64,000 bases of DNA, from positions 2,542,001 through 2,606,000 of the forward strand of contig NZ_CP133888.1 of assembly GCF_041228405.1 (NCBI RefSeq), given 5' to 3'. Positions within the stretch are counted from its first letter, which is position 1. Every line of letters begins with the position of its first letter. The notes under the pieces were generated by a model that worked only from the letters and a program-made list of their open reading frames with translations, was not told the DNA's origin and searched no databases. The position numbers were made by a program, and so were the translations under genes. Below are positions 34,925 through 43,997 of this stretch, one piece after another. This stretch comes from Salinilacustrithrix flava (GTDB lineage Bacteria > Actinomycetota > Acidimicrobiia > Acidimicrobiales > Salinilacustritrichaceae).

Positions 34925-36853
34925 GTGCAGGAGCACCAGGACGAGGCGGACGAAGCGACCGGTTGGTGGGGCCGACTGGCTCGCACCGCCGTGAAGTCAC
35001 GCGCCGACGCGCTGCTCGCGGTGCTGGACATGGTCCTGCTGGCGGCCGCCTACATCGGCGTGCTGGTCCTCCGCTTCGACGGCAACGTCCCGCAGGAGTG
35101 GTGGGAGCAGGTCCTGCTCTGGTTGCCCTTCGCCACCGTCGTGGGCGTCCTGTCGCTCTGGTCGTTCGGGCTGTACGGGCAGGTGTGGCGCCACGCCAGC
35201 GCAGACGAGGCCCGTCGGCTGCTCGACGCGATGGGTGTCGCGCTGCTCGTGCTGATCGGCGTCGAGCTCATCCGGGGCCAGAGCGTGCCGTGGACCGTCG
35301 TCTTCCTCGGCACCGGCCTCGGTGGATTCCTGCTCGGTGCGGTCCGGTTCCGGAGCCGCCTCTTCTCGTTCCGGCGCAAGGGCGCCGGCGGGGCCGACGG
35401 CCTCCGGGTCATCATCATCGGCGGCAAGGACGCAGGCGCCGCGCTCATCGGCGAGATGCGCAAGAGCCCGATGGCCGGCCTCGTCCCGGTGGCGATCCTC
35501 GACCCCGACGAGACGATGCACGGCCGCTGGATCATGGGGTTGCGGGTCGCGGGTGGCTACGACCAGCTCCCGGAGGTCGCCGAGCTCACCGGGGCGCACC
35601 AGGCCGTCCTGGCCATGACGTCGACCACGAGCGAGACGGTGCGGGTCATCGCCGCCTACGCCGAGCAGGCCGGCGTCGCGCTGAAGATCGTCGACGGCAT
35701 CGCCGGGCGGATGCGGGGCGAGGTCGGCATCCGCCACATCCGCAACCTGCGCATCGACGACCTCATCGGGCGCGAGCAGGTCGAGACCGACCTCGAGGCC
35801 GTCCGGCGGATGCTGGCGGGCCGGCGCGTGCTCGTCACCGGCGCAGGCGGTTCCATCGGCTCCGAGATCGTGCGCCAGGTCGCCGAGGCCGGGCCGTCGA
35901 CCCTGGTGGCACTCGACCACGACGAGTCCCACCTCCACGACATGGCGGCCACGTTGGACGGTCCGGTCGTGCAGCTGCTCGCCGACGTGCGGGACCGGAC
36001 GGCGGTCGAGCGTGCCTTCGCCCGCCACAAGCCGGAGATCGTCTTCCACGCCGCCGCCCACAAGCACGTGCCCCTCCTCGAGGACCACCCCAGCGAGGCG
36101 ATCCTCACCAACGTGGCCGGCACCCAGCACCTGCTCGAGGCGGCCGAGGCGGCCGGCGTCGAGCGCTTCGTCTTCATCTCCACCGACAAGGCCGTCGCTC
36201 CGAAGAGCGTCATGGGCGCGTCCAAGCGCCTCGGCGAGCACCTGGTCCTCGGCCAGGCCCCACCCGGCTCGACGCACGCCGCGGTCCGCTTCGGCAACGT
36301 GATCGGCAGCCGGGGGAGCGTGGTCCCCACGTTCGTGCGCCAGATCGAGGACGGTGGCCCGGTCACCGTCACCGACGAGCGCATGACCCGCTACTTCATG
36401 AGCATCCCCGAGGCCGTGCAGCTCGTCCTGCAGGCCGCAGCGCTGGCCCAGGGCGGTGACCTGTTCGTCCTCGACATGGGCGAGCCCGTGCGCATCTTCG
36501 ATCTGGCCGAGCGGATGATCCGGCTGTCGGGGATGCGCCCTGGCGTCGACATCGAGGTGCGGGTCACCGGCGTGCGGCCGGGGGAGAAGCTGGTGGAGGA
36601 GCTGCTGAACGAGGACGAGCCGGCGCTGCCGACGGTGCACGAATCCATCTCCCGGATCTCGCCGACGCTGCCGTCCCCCGAGGACCTGCGTGCCGCAGTG
36701 ACCCGGCTCCGGACCCTGGCCGAGGGGCAGCGGGACGACGACGTCCGGGCCGCGCTGTTCGCCTCCACCGGTCCGGTCATCGAGCTCGGTGCCGAGGCGA
36801 CCGAATCCCCCCACGTAGCCTCCGACGATGCCCCGACCACGCAGACGGACTGA
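34925..36853 (+). CDS. CapD/FlaA1/WbpM-type nucleotide-sugar 4,6-dehydratase (membrane-bound)
   Basis: The 642-residue protein from GTG 34925 (GGGAGA upstream) has four N-terminal membrane helices, a first Rossmann region (LRVIIIGGKDAGAALIGEM) and the catalytic Rossmann domain (VTGAGGSIGSEI near residue 304). The hallmark ISTDKAVAPKSVMGASKR is present, followed by GNVIGSRGSVVP. The family dehydrates UDP-HexNAc to start synthesis of deoxyamino sugars for glycans. Its 3' end overlaps the start of the next gene by 26 bases. Confidence 0.92.
   Translation: MQEHQDEADEATGWWGRLARTAVKSRADALLAVLDMVLLAAAYIGVLVLRFDGNVPQEWWEQVLLWLPFATVVGVLSLWSFGLYGQVWRHASADEARRLLDAMGVALLVLIGVELIRGQSVPWTVVFLGTGLGGFLLGAVRFRSRLFSFRRKGAGGADGLRVIIIGGKDAGAALIGEMRKSPMAGLVPVAILDPDETMHGRWIMGLRVAGGYDQLPEVAELTGAHQAVLAMTSTTSETVRVIAAYAEQAGVALKIVDGIAGRMRGEVGIRHIRNLRIDDLIGREQVETDLEAVRRMLAGRRVLVTGAGGSIGSEIVRQVAEAGPSTLVALDHDESHLHDMAATLDGPVVQLLADVRDRTAVERAFARHKPEIVFHAAAHKHVPLLEDHPSEAILTNVAGTQHLLEAAEAAGVERFVFISTDKAVAPKSVMGASKRLGEHLVLGQAPPGSTHAAVRFGNVIGSRGSVVPTFVRQIEDGGPVTVTDERMTRYFMSIPEAVQLVLQAAALAQGGDLFVLDMGEPVRIFDLAERMIRLSGMRPGVDIEVRVTGVRPGEKLVEELLNEDEPALPTVHESISRISPTLPSPEDLRAAVTRLRTLAEGQRDDDVRAALFASTGPVIELGAEATESPHVASDDAPTTQTD
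36816..36827 (+). promoter_or_regulatory. Leaderless-type -10 element inside the CapD-like gene
   Basis: TAGCCT (36816-36821) lies 6 bases before ATG 36828, within the last codons of the preceding gene. This could be an internal promoter allowing separate expression of the dehydrogenase and downstream genes. Confidence 0.4.
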
Positions 36854-38168
36854 CCCCGCCGCCGACCTGTCCCGCACGCTCGTCGCGGCCATCGAGGCGA
36901 ACACGGCGACGGTGTCGGTCATCGGCCAGGGCTACGTCGGGCTGTCCGTCGCCGCGGCCGCCGCTCGTGCCGGGATGCGCACCATCGGGGTCGACCTCGA
37001 CGCCGACCGGGTCGCGTCGCTGTCGTCGGGTCAGCAGGTCGTGCCCGGTGTCGATGACGAGCTGTTCGTCGAGGCCTTCGCCACCGGCCGCCTCGGGTTC
37101 ACCACCGACCCCGCCGTCGTCGGCGACAGCGACGTCGTCTTGATCTGCGTGCCGACGCCGCTCATCGACAGCCGGCCTGATCTCGCCGCCATCGAAGGTG
37201 CCGGCGCCGCCGTCGGCCGATACCTGATGCCCGGCACCCTGGTGATCCTCGAGTCCACGACCTACCCCGGCACCACCGAGCAGGTGCTCCGGCCGCTGCT
37301 CGAGTCGCACGGCCGGGTGGCCGGTGCGGACCTCCTGCTGGCCTACTCCCCGGAGCGCATCAACCCCGGCGATCACGCCCACGGCTTCGCCGGCGTCCCC
37401 CGGGTCGTCGGGGGGCTCACCGAGCACTGCACGGCCGCAGCGGCCGCCTTCTACGGACGGCTCGTGGACATCGTCCACCCGGTCTCCAGCTGCCGGGCGG
37501 CCGAGCTGGCCAAGCTGCTCGAGAACACCTACCGCCTGGTGAACATCGCGCTCGTGAACGAGCTGGCCCAGCTGTGCGCCGACCAGGGCATCGACACCTG
37601 GGAGGTCATCGACGCGGCGGCGACCAAGCCCTTCGGGTTCCAGCGCTTCGAGCCCGGTCCCGGCGTGGGCGGCCACTGCATCCCGCTCGACCCCGCCTAC
37701 CTCACCTGGCAGTCCCGTCGGGACACGGGCCGCCCGTTCCGCCTGGTGGAGCTGGCCAAGGACATCAACGACCAGATGCCCAGCTACACGGCCCGGCGCA
37801 TCATGGACTCCCTGAACCGGCGGGGCATCGCGGTGAAGGGGTCCAAGCTGCTGGCCCTCGGCGTCACCTACAAGCCCGACGTCGGCGACGTGCGGGAGTC
37901 GGCCGCCATCCAGGTGCTGGCCCACCTGTCCTCGTGGGGGGCGAAGCTGTCGTTCCACGACCCCTTCGTCACCTCGATCGATGAGCACGGCGTGAAGCTG
38001 CGCCGCCGTCGACTCACCGAGGACCTCGTGCGCGACGCGGACGCCGTGATCCTGTTGACCCCCCACGCCACCTACGACCTGGACGAGATCGCCGGCTGGT
38101 CGTCGCTGCTCTTCGACGCCCGCAACGCCACCGGCCGGCGCGACCACCCCGACATCGAGGTCCTGTGA
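36828..38168 (+). CDS. UDP-N-acetyl-D-mannosamine/hexosamine dehydrogenase (WecC/WbpA-like)
   Basis: The 446-residue enzyme belongs to the UDP-glucose/GDP-mannose dehydrogenase family. The NAD motif is SVIGQGYVGLSVAAAA. The substrate-domain block ELAKLLENTYRLVNIALVNE follows, and a GGHCIPLDP motif carries the catalytic cysteine. Two successive oxidations give a uronic acid nucleotide sugar. YSPERINPGD is typical of the WecC/WbpA branch. Its stop overlaps the GTG of the aminotransferase gene. Confidence 0.92.
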   Translation: MPRPRRRTDPAADLSRTLVAAIEANTATVSVIGQGYVGLSVAAAAARAGMRTIGVDLDADRVASLSSGQQVVPGVDDELFVEAFATGRLGFTTDPAVVGDSDVVLICVPTPLIDSRPDLAAIEGAGAAVGRYLMPGTLVILESTTYPGTTEQVLRPLLESHGRVAGADLLLAYSPERINPGDHAHGFAGVPRVVGGLTEHCTAAAAAFYGRLVDIVHPVSSCRAAELAKLLENTYRLVNIALVNELAQLCADQGIDTWEVIDAAATKPFGFQRFEPGPGVGGHCIPLDPAYLTWQSRRDTGRPFRLVELAKDINDQMPSYTARRIMDSLNRRGIAVKGSKLLALGVTYKPDVGDVRESAAIQVLAHLSSWGAKLSFHDPFVTSIDEHGVKLRRRRLTEDLVRDADAVILLTPHATYDLDEIAGWSSLLFDARNATGRRDHPDIEVL

Positions 38169-39352
38169 CCAGCCCCGACACGCCCGCCGTCCTCGGCGGC
38201 ACGCCTGCCTTCCCCGACGGGCTGCCCCTCGTCCGCCCGACCATCGACGATCCCGCTGCGCTCACCCGGGACCTGGGTGCCGTGGTCGACAGCGGCATGC
38301 TCACCAACGGCGCCGCCGTCCGCCGGCTCGAGGAGGTGGTGGGGGAGCGGCTCGGCACCGAGGTCGTCGCCGTCTCCAGCTGCACCGCCGGTCTCATGCT
38401 CGTGCTCCAGGCAATCGGCGCCACCGGCCGGGTCGTCATGCCGAGCTTCACCTTCTCCGCTTCGGCACATGCCGTGGTGTGGGCCGGCGGCACGCCGGAC
38501 TTCGCCGACGTCGAGCCCGAGCGGGCCACGCTCGACCACGACGGCCTCGCCGAGCTGCTCGACGGGGCGTCGGCCATGACCGCCACCCACATCTACGGCA
38601 CGCCGTGCGAGGTGGAGGCGCTGGGGAAGCTCGCTGACGACGCCGGCATCCCGCTGCTCTACGACGCCGCCCACGCCCTCGGCAGCGCCCGCGGTGGTGT
38701 GCCGATCGGCCGGTTCGGCGTCGCCGAGGTCTTCAGCCTCAGCCCGACCAAGGTCGTCGTGGCTGGCGAGGGCGGCCTCGTGTCGACCACCGACCCTGAC
38801 CTGGCCGCCCGTCTGCGCATGGGCCGGGACTACGGCAACCCCGGCGACTACGACACCCGCTTCTGCGGGCTCAACGCCCGCATGAGCGAGCTGCACGCCA
38901 CCGTCGCACTCGCCTCGTTCGCACGGCTCGACGAGCACGTCGCGACGCGCGGCGCCCTGGTCGACCACTTCGAGTCGGCCATCGCCGGGGTCCCCGGCCT
39001 GCGGGTCGTCCGCCCGACCGAGGGCGACACGTCGACGTTCAAGGACCTCACGATCGTCGTCGACGCCGATGAGTACGGCATGTCCGCGCCGGAGCTCCAG
39101 CAGGCGCTGAAGGCTGACGGCATCGACAGCCGCCGCTACTACCACCCACCTATCCACCGCCAGCAGGCGTACGAGGGCCGCTGGGAGAGCCCCCGACCGT
39201 TGCCCGTCACCGACGAGCTCGCCGGCTCCGTGCTGAGCCCGCCGCTGTGGTCGCACATGGACGAGGCCACGGTCGGCCGGGTCGCCGAGACCATCGGCCG
39301 GTTGCACGAGCACGCCGACGAGGTCGTCGCTGCGCTCCCATCCGGTGCATAG
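38165..39352 (+). CDS. DegT/DnrJ/EryC1/StrS-type sugar aminotransferase
   Basis: The 395-residue PLP enzyme aminates keto-sugars on nucleotide carriers. Motifs are VSSCTAGLMLVLQAIG, MPSFTFSASAHAVVWAG, the PLP Asp in LLYDAAHALGS and the PLP lysine in SLSPTKVVVAGEGG (near residue 199). It starts at a GTG overlapping the preceding stop. With the dehydratase and dehydrogenase it forms a set for making an amino or diamino sugar acid. Confidence 0.93.
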   Translation: MTSPDTPAVLGGTPAFPDGLPLVRPTIDDPAALTRDLGAVVDSGMLTNGAAVRRLEEVVGERLGTEVVAVSSCTAGLMLVLQAIGATGRVVMPSFTFSASAHAVVWAGGTPDFADVEPERATLDHDGLAELLDGASAMTATHIYGTPCEVEALGKLADDAGIPLLYDAAHALGSARGGVPIGRFGVAEVFSLSPTKVVVAGEGGLVSTTDPDLAARLRMGRDYGNPGDYDTRFCGLNARMSELHATVALASFARLDEHVATRGALVDHFESAIAGVPGLRVVRPTEGDTSTFKDLTIVVDADEYGMSAPELQQALKADGIDSRRYYHPPIHRQQAYEGRWESPRPLPVTDELAGSVLSPPLWSHMDEATVGRVAETIGRLHEHADEVVAALPSGA

Positions 39353-39391
39353 GCGTCCGGTACCCTCCCGCACCTTGGACGTGGCGCGCTG

Positions 39392-41140
39392 ATGGACCTC
39401 CTCGACTACCTCCGACTGTTCCGTCGCCGGTGGGCCCTCATCGTCGCGTGCGTGCTCGTGGCCGGCCTGGCGGCCTGGTTCACGACGCCGGCGGAACCCG
39501 CCAACGACGACGTCACCTACTCGGCGACGCACACGATCCTCCGAGACAGCTCGGCCGTCGCACCGCAGGCCCTCGCCACGGTCGCGCTCTACGTGAAGAC
39601 CGGTCCTGTGCCGGAGCGGGCGGCCGAGCGCCTCGATTGGGACCGCGAGCCGGCGCTGCTGGCCTCCGACATCACGCTCGAACCGAACGAGCAGGTGGGC
39701 ACCCTCGACATCACCGCCACCGGCACCTCGCCCGAAGCCGCGGCCGAGCGGGCCAACGTCTTCGCCGAGGAGACCTTGTCCCGTCTCGGTGAGCAAGCCA
39801 CCGAGACCAGCCAGGAATCGGTGCAGCGGGTGAACGAGCAGCTCACCCGGCTCCAGGCGGAGATCGACGACTTGAACGACCGGATCCTCGAGCAGTCGGT
39901 GGACGGTGAGGCCCCCGGCGTGCTCTCGGCCGAGCGTGACTCCAAGCTGCGCCAGTACGGCGCAGCCCTGGACCAGCAGCAGCAGGTGCTGAACCAACCC
40001 CCGCCCAGCGCCGGCTACGTCACGCTGCAGGCAGCCCTTCCGGAGCTCGCAGAGGTCGAAGGTGGCGGGTTCTCGGCTCCGGACAGCCGGGAGGGGCGCA
40101 CCCTGCTGGCGGCGATCATCGGTCTGCTGTTCGGCCTCGCCGCCGTCCTCGTCCTCGAGCGGCTCGACACCCGTCTCCACGATGTCGACGAGATCGGAGA
40201 GGCGTTCGGCCTCCCCGTCATCGCCGAGGTCCCCTCCGCCGGACGTGCGAGCAAGGGTGAGCTCCTCGCCCGGACCGACAACATGTCCGGGTTCGCCGAG
40301 TCGTACCGGACGCTGCGGGCGGCGCTGCTGCTCAGCCCCGTCACCGTGATGGGCCTCAAGGGAAGCGCGCCGGAGGACCGGGAAGGCGAGCCCGAGGTGG
40401 TCCTCGTCACGTCGGCCGCCCCCGGCGACGGCAAGACGACGACCGTGGCGAACCTCGCGGTCACCATGGCCGAGACCGGCCGGTCGGTGCTGGTACTCGG
40501 GTGCGACTTCCGCCGCCCCGAGATCCACGGCTACTTCGACGTCCCCACCAGTCCTGGCGTCGCCGACGTGCTCACCGGCCGAGCCTCGCTCGCCAGCGTC
40601 ATCCGGCCCACGGATGTCCCCGGCGTGTCGATCGCCCCGAGCGGCGATCACCTCCGGAGCCTCGGTGACGTGGCTGCAGCCGGACGGAAGCTGATCGAGG
40701 GGGCGCGGGGCCTGGCTGACGTCGTCATCATCGACACCCCGCCGCTGCTGGCCACCAACGATGCGAGCGAGCTCATCCCGGCTGTCGACGCCGTCGTCGT
40801 CGTGTCGAGGGTCGGCAAGACGACGAGCGATGGCGCTCGCCGCACGCGCTTCCTCCTCGATCGCCTCGGTGCACCGGTCGCCGGCATCATCGCCATCGGC
40901 GTCCCGGAGCGAGACGGCAGCTACGCCTCCTACTACCGCACGACCACGATCGACGAGGCGCCGACATCGGGACGGCGTCGCCGCAGGCAGACGAGAAATG
41001 CCGAGACCGAGGTCGAACGGGTGGAAGGGCCGGTCGCATCCCCTTCGGACCGCGGACAGCCGGCCGACGATCTCACCGAGGACGACGCCCCGGCGCTGTG
41101 GTCGGAGTACGACCAACCCCGCCCCGACCCGCTCCGCTGA
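39392..41140 (+). CDS. Wzz chain-length regulator fused to a BY-kinase (CpsD/CapB-like)
   Basis: The 582-residue protein has an N-terminal Wzz domain bounded by two membrane helices (RRRWALIVACVLVAGLAAW and TLLAAIIGLLFGLAAVLVL). A cytoplasmic bacterial tyrosine kinase domain follows: Walker A SAAPGDGKTTTVANL near residue 341 and Walker B VVIIDTPPLL. A Tyr group, YASYYRTT, sits before a basic/acidic tail. The Walker A' region reads VLVLGCDFRRP: the first Asp of the usual DxDxR is replaced by Gly. It controls polymer length and export. TACCCT 25 bases upstream may be its -10 element. Confidence 0.9.
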   Translation: MDLLDYLRLFRRRWALIVACVLVAGLAAWFTTPAEPANDDVTYSATHTILRDSSAVAPQALATVALYVKTGPVPERAAERLDWDREPALLASDITLEPNEQVGTLDITATGTSPEAAAERANVFAEETLSRLGEQATETSQESVQRVNEQLTRLQAEIDDLNDRILEQSVDGEAPGVLSAERDSKLRQYGAALDQQQQVLNQPPPSAGYVTLQAALPELAEVEGGGFSAPDSREGRTLLAAIIGLLFGLAAVLVLERLDTRLHDVDEIGEAFGLPVIAEVPSAGRASKGELLARTDNMSGFAESYRTLRAALLLSPVTVMGLKGSAPEDREGEPEVVLVTSAAPGDGKTTTVANLAVTMAETGRSVLVLGCDFRRPEIHGYFDVPTSPGVADVLTGRASLASVIRPTDVPGVSIAPSGDHLRSLGDVAAAGRKLIEGARGLADVVIIDTPPLLATNDASELIPAVDAVVVVSRVGKTTSDGARRTRFLLDRLGAPVAGIIAIGVPERDGSYASYYRTTTIDEAPTSGRRRRRQTRNAETEVERVEGPVASPSDRGQPADDLTEDDAPALWSEYDQPRPDPLR

Positions 41141-41142
41141 CC

Positions 41143-42597
41143 ATGGTCGCGGTGGCGACGCGGCCGCTTCGCCGGCTCCGACTCGACGGCACTGCTCGCC
41201 AGCGGGTGCTCCAGGTGTTGGCCGTGGCCGGCATCGGACTGATCGCCGCTGCCCTGGCTTGGGGGATGGAGAACCGGTCGTACGACTCCTGGGCGGTGTT
41301 CCCGGTGGCGGTCGGCCTCGTGGTCCTGAGCATCCCGCTGCTCCGACGGGCGGCGGCCGCCGAGCACGACCCGCGGATCGCCAAGCTCCTGTGGTGGGCG
41401 TTCGGGCTCAAGCTGCTCGCTGCGGTGCCCCGCTACATCGTCGCGTTCGATCTCTACGACGGCAGCGCGGACGCCAACGCCTACAGCCGGATCGGCGCCG
41501 ACCTGTCGCGCCAGTTCTGGAACGGGGACTTCACGGTCGACCTCGGGAAGGGGGTGGTCGGCACCGGCTTCATCGAGATCCTCACCGGCGTCGTGTACAG
41601 CATCACTGGCGCCACGACCCTCGGCGGGTTCCTGGTGTTCTCGTGGATGGGCTTCTGGGGTCTCTACCTCTTCCACCGGGCCTTCGTCAGGGCCGTTCCG
41701 GACGGCGACCACTGGCGCTACGCCCGTCTGGTGCTCCTCCTCCCGTCCCTGCTGTTCTGGCCATCGTCGATCGGCAAGGAAGCGTGGATGTGCATGGGCC
41801 TCGGCGTCGTCGCGTACGGCGCTGCCCGCCTGCTCACTGCGGCTCGTGGTGGCCTGCTCCTGCTCGCGGCCGGCTTCGGGCTGCTGGCGCTGGTGCGTCC
41901 GCACGTTGGCGCGCTGGTGGCCTTCGCTGCGTTCCTCGCCTACGTGCTGCGTCGTCCGCCCAAGGGCGCCTCGATCTTCGCTCCCATCGGCAAGCTCGCG
42001 GTCGTGGTCATCCTCGGTCTCGGCCTCGTCTATTCGGTCGCGCAGCTCGAGACGTTCTTCGGTGTCGACGACTTCAACCAGGAAGCGGTTCAGACCACCT
42101 TCAACGAGGTGCAGCGCAACACCGGTCAGGGTGGTTCGCAGTTCATTGAAGACACCGACACCGACCTCGAGCCGACCTTGCTGCCAGTGGCCTTCGTGAA
42201 CGTGCTGTTCCGCCCGTTCCCCTGGCAGGCGACGAATGCCCAGGCACTGGTCGCCGCCGCCGAGTCAGCGTTCTTGATGCTGCTGTTCGTGACCAGCTGG
42301 CGACGCTTCGCTCACGGGGTGCTCTCGATCTTGCGTCGACCGTACGTCGCGTTCTGCGGGGTCTACACCCTGCTGTTCGTCTTCGGCTTCTCAGCGTTCA
42401 GCAACGCCGGGATCCTGGTACGCCAGCGCGTGCAGGTGCTGCCTTTCGTGCTGGTGGTGGTGTGCCTCGCGCCGGTCGGGGCTCACGCCCGAGCCAGTGT
42501 CTCGATCGCATCGACGGCCGACGCCAGGTCGTCGAACGCCAAGCTGACGGCAGCGCAACCCCGGACGCTGGAAGCGAGGTCGCTGAGGCGCTCCTGA
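41143..42597 (+). CDS. Polytopic membrane protein, candidate polysaccharide polymerase
   Basis: The 484-residue protein has about ten transmembrane segments, a loop with FDLYDGSADANAYSRIGAD and the block LFWPSSIGKEAWM followed by RPHVGALVAF. This arrangement resembles Wzy-like polymerases or other lipid-glycan membrane enzymes in surface polysaccharide loci. It starts two bases after the kinase stop. The last 38 residues (after VVVCLAPVGAH) are polar and lie antisense to the convergent kinase-like gene, so the natural C-terminus may have been replaced. Confidence 0.65.
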   Translation: MVAVATRPLRRLRLDGTARQRVLQVLAVAGIGLIAAALAWGMENRSYDSWAVFPVAVGLVVLSIPLLRRAAAAEHDPRIAKLLWWAFGLKLLAAVPRYIVAFDLYDGSADANAYSRIGADLSRQFWNGDFTVDLGKGVVGTGFIEILTGVVYSITGATTLGGFLVFSWMGFWGLYLFHRAFVRAVPDGDHWRYARLVLLLPSLLFWPSSIGKEAWMCMGLGVVAYGAARLLTAARGGLLLLAAGFGLLALVRPHVGALVAFAAFLAYVLRRPPKGASIFAPIGKLAVVVILGLGLVYSVAQLETFFGVDDFNQEAVQTTFNEVQRNTGQGGSQFIEDTDTDLEPTLLPVAFVNVLFRPFPWQATNAQALVAAAESAFLMLLFVTSWRRFAHGVLSILRRPYVAFCGVYTLLFVFGFSAFSNAGILVRQRVQVLPFVLVVVCLAPVGAHARASVSIASTADARSSNAKLTAAQPRTLEARSLRRS

Positions 42598-43217
42598 TCG
42601 ATGATTGCCGGGTTGAGGCAGTTGCGCAGGAGCTCCGTGACGGTCTCGCCGTGCGACAGTTCCCGCATCTCGGTGCTGGCCCCGGAGCGGCGCTCCGGGA
42701 AGACGATCCACCTGATCGTTGCAGGGCGATGCTCGACCGACCAGCCGAGGACTGACGGAGACACGTGCCAGCGGGTGTCGGTGAACGGCGGGCGAACCTC
42801 TGGGGTCACCGGCTCCAGCTCGGGGAACAGTCGCCACGAGCCAGGCTTGAGCGTCAGGGGCTTCCGGTACGGCTCGACGAGTCCGTCAGCTCGAAAAGGC
42901 ACGGCCTCGTCGGTCAGGTAGCCCCAACCCGCCCGGGCCAACGCCGTGATCAGCGTGGACTTGCCGGCGCCAGAGCTACCCGGCACGACCACGGCGAATC
43001 CGTCCAGGCTCGCCGCCGCTGCGTGGACCAGGACCTGATGGTGGCGAGCAGCGACCTCTTGGTTGATGCTCCACAGCACGCGGTTGGCGATTGCCTGGAG
43101 CTCTCTGCTGCGACCGATCAGGGATCCGTCAAGGCAGAGCTGCCACCCGTCGGACGCCTGGGAGACCGTGTAGCGGGAGATGCCGGTCGGCGCCTCGGGC
43201 GCTTCCAGTCCGGACAA
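42483..43217 (-). CDS. HPr kinase-like P-loop protein (HprK-related kinase)
   Basis: From TTG 43217 the product is 244 residues. It has the HprK pattern VLVHAAAASLDGFAVVVPG, Walker A GSSGAGKST and then GWGYLTDEAVPF (the usual DD pair reads DE). No HPr or PTS gene is nearby. Similar kinases occur next to PqqD-like proteins and are thought to act on unknown substrates. The same frame stays open upstream to the preceding gene's TGA and reads HALGWWFSLDTGSATPLRAY, which resembles the N-terminus of the paralogue at 44291-45115. The real start may therefore be a non-standard CTG at 43316. It overlaps the convergent polymerase gene by 115 bases. Confidence 0.8.
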   Translation of the reverse strand: MSGLEAPEAPTGISRYTVSQASDGWQLCLDGSLIGRSRELQAIANRVLWSINQEVAARHHQVLVHAAAASLDGFAVVVPGSSGAGKSTLITALARAGWGYLTDEAVPFRADGLVEPYRKPLTLKPGSWRLFPELEPVTPEVRPPFTDTRWHVSPSVLGWSVEHRPATIRWIVFPERRSGASTEMRELSHGETVTELLRNCLNPAIIDQERLSDLASSVRGCAAVSLAFDDLASAVDAIETLARA

Positions 43218-43331
43218 GACGGCGCTGAGATATGCCCGGAGCGGTGTCGCGCTCCCGGTGTCGAGGCTGAACCACCAGCCCAGTGCGTGGTATGCGGGAC
43301 GGGGATCGGTGTGCAGCGGACGAGGCGTCGA

Positions 43332-43868
43332 TCAGACGCAGAAGGCGAACTCGACGTGGGAGAACCCACCTGCGTTCGTCGTCAGAGGGAAGGTGATCGT
43401 CCAGGTGCCGTCGGCGTTCTTCTTGACGGCCGCCACGGCACACGACCCCTCGCCGGCGCCGCCCTTCGTGTAACCGGAGACCGCCTGGATCTTCGCCTTG
43501 CTCGTGTCGCCGTCCAGGTTCGCGTACAGCGTGATGGTGTTGTCTGAGAACGACTTCACGGTGCCGCAGGCACTGCCGTAGGTGCGGCCAGGCACATACT
43601 CCGGCGGGTTCGCCGGCCCGGATCCACCTGGGGCGGGCGTGTAGCAGTGAGAGGGCTCGCCGCCGACGCCAGTGATCTCCCCACCGGTGTCGTTCGTGGT
43701 GCCCTTGCACCAGTAGTACGAGACGCAATCTGCGGGCGAGCCGATGTAGGTGGCTCCGGCGGTGTCGCTCAGGATCAGCGGCGCAGCCCAGACGATGCCG
43801 CCCGCCACCGCGCTCTTCTTCAACAGATCACGCCGGCTCACGCCGGACGTCTGATCGGTGCTGCCCAT
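43332..43868 (-). CDS. Tat-exported small six-cysteine protein of unknown function
   Basis: The 178-residue protein from ATG 43868 (GGAGG 7 bases upstream) has a twin-arginine signal, SRRDLLKKSAVAGGIVWAAP, cleaved around AGA. The mature part of about 140 residues has six cysteines (DCVSYYWCK, SHCYT, SACGT, GSCAV, FCV), enough for three disulfides, many Gly/Thr/Tyr, and a beta-rich end. No family is recognised. It is transcribed with the HPr-kinase-like gene in the same frame, separated by one TGA, and divergently from the PqqD-like gene, suggesting the four genes act together. Confidence 0.75.
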   Translation of the reverse strand: MGSTDQTSGVSRRDLLKKSAVAGGIVWAAPLILSDTAGATYIGSPADCVSYYWCKGTTNDTGGEITGVGGEPSHCYTPAPGGSGPANPPEYVPGRTYGSACGTVKSFSDNTITLYANLDGDTSKAKIQAVSGYTKGGAGEGSCAVAAVKKNADGTWTITFPLTTNAGGFSHVEFAFCV

Positions 43869-43985
43869 TCCGTCGCCTCCCGCTCAAGCGGATCGCTCGC
43901 AAGTACTGATGTGAGGCTAACCACCTGTGGTGAGCAGCACCATACGCATCTCGGAGCGATGCGTGGCTCCATCTGGGCCGTGAAC

Positions 43986-43997
43986 TACCTTCGCATC
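43986..43997 (+). promoter_or_regulatory. Leaderless-type -10 element of the PqqD-like gene
   Basis: TACCTT (43986-43991) is exactly 6 bases before GTG 43998. This supports the shorter start for the PqqD-like protein over upstream ATG 43959 or GTG 43980. Confidence 0.45.

Noticed and set aside
39361..39391. A five-codon upstream mini-gene (TTG-GAC-GTG-GCG-CGC-TGA) before the Wzz/BY-kinase gene
   Set aside because: It is too short and has no distinctive codons; TACCCT at 39361 is better read simply as a possible -10 element with a short leader.
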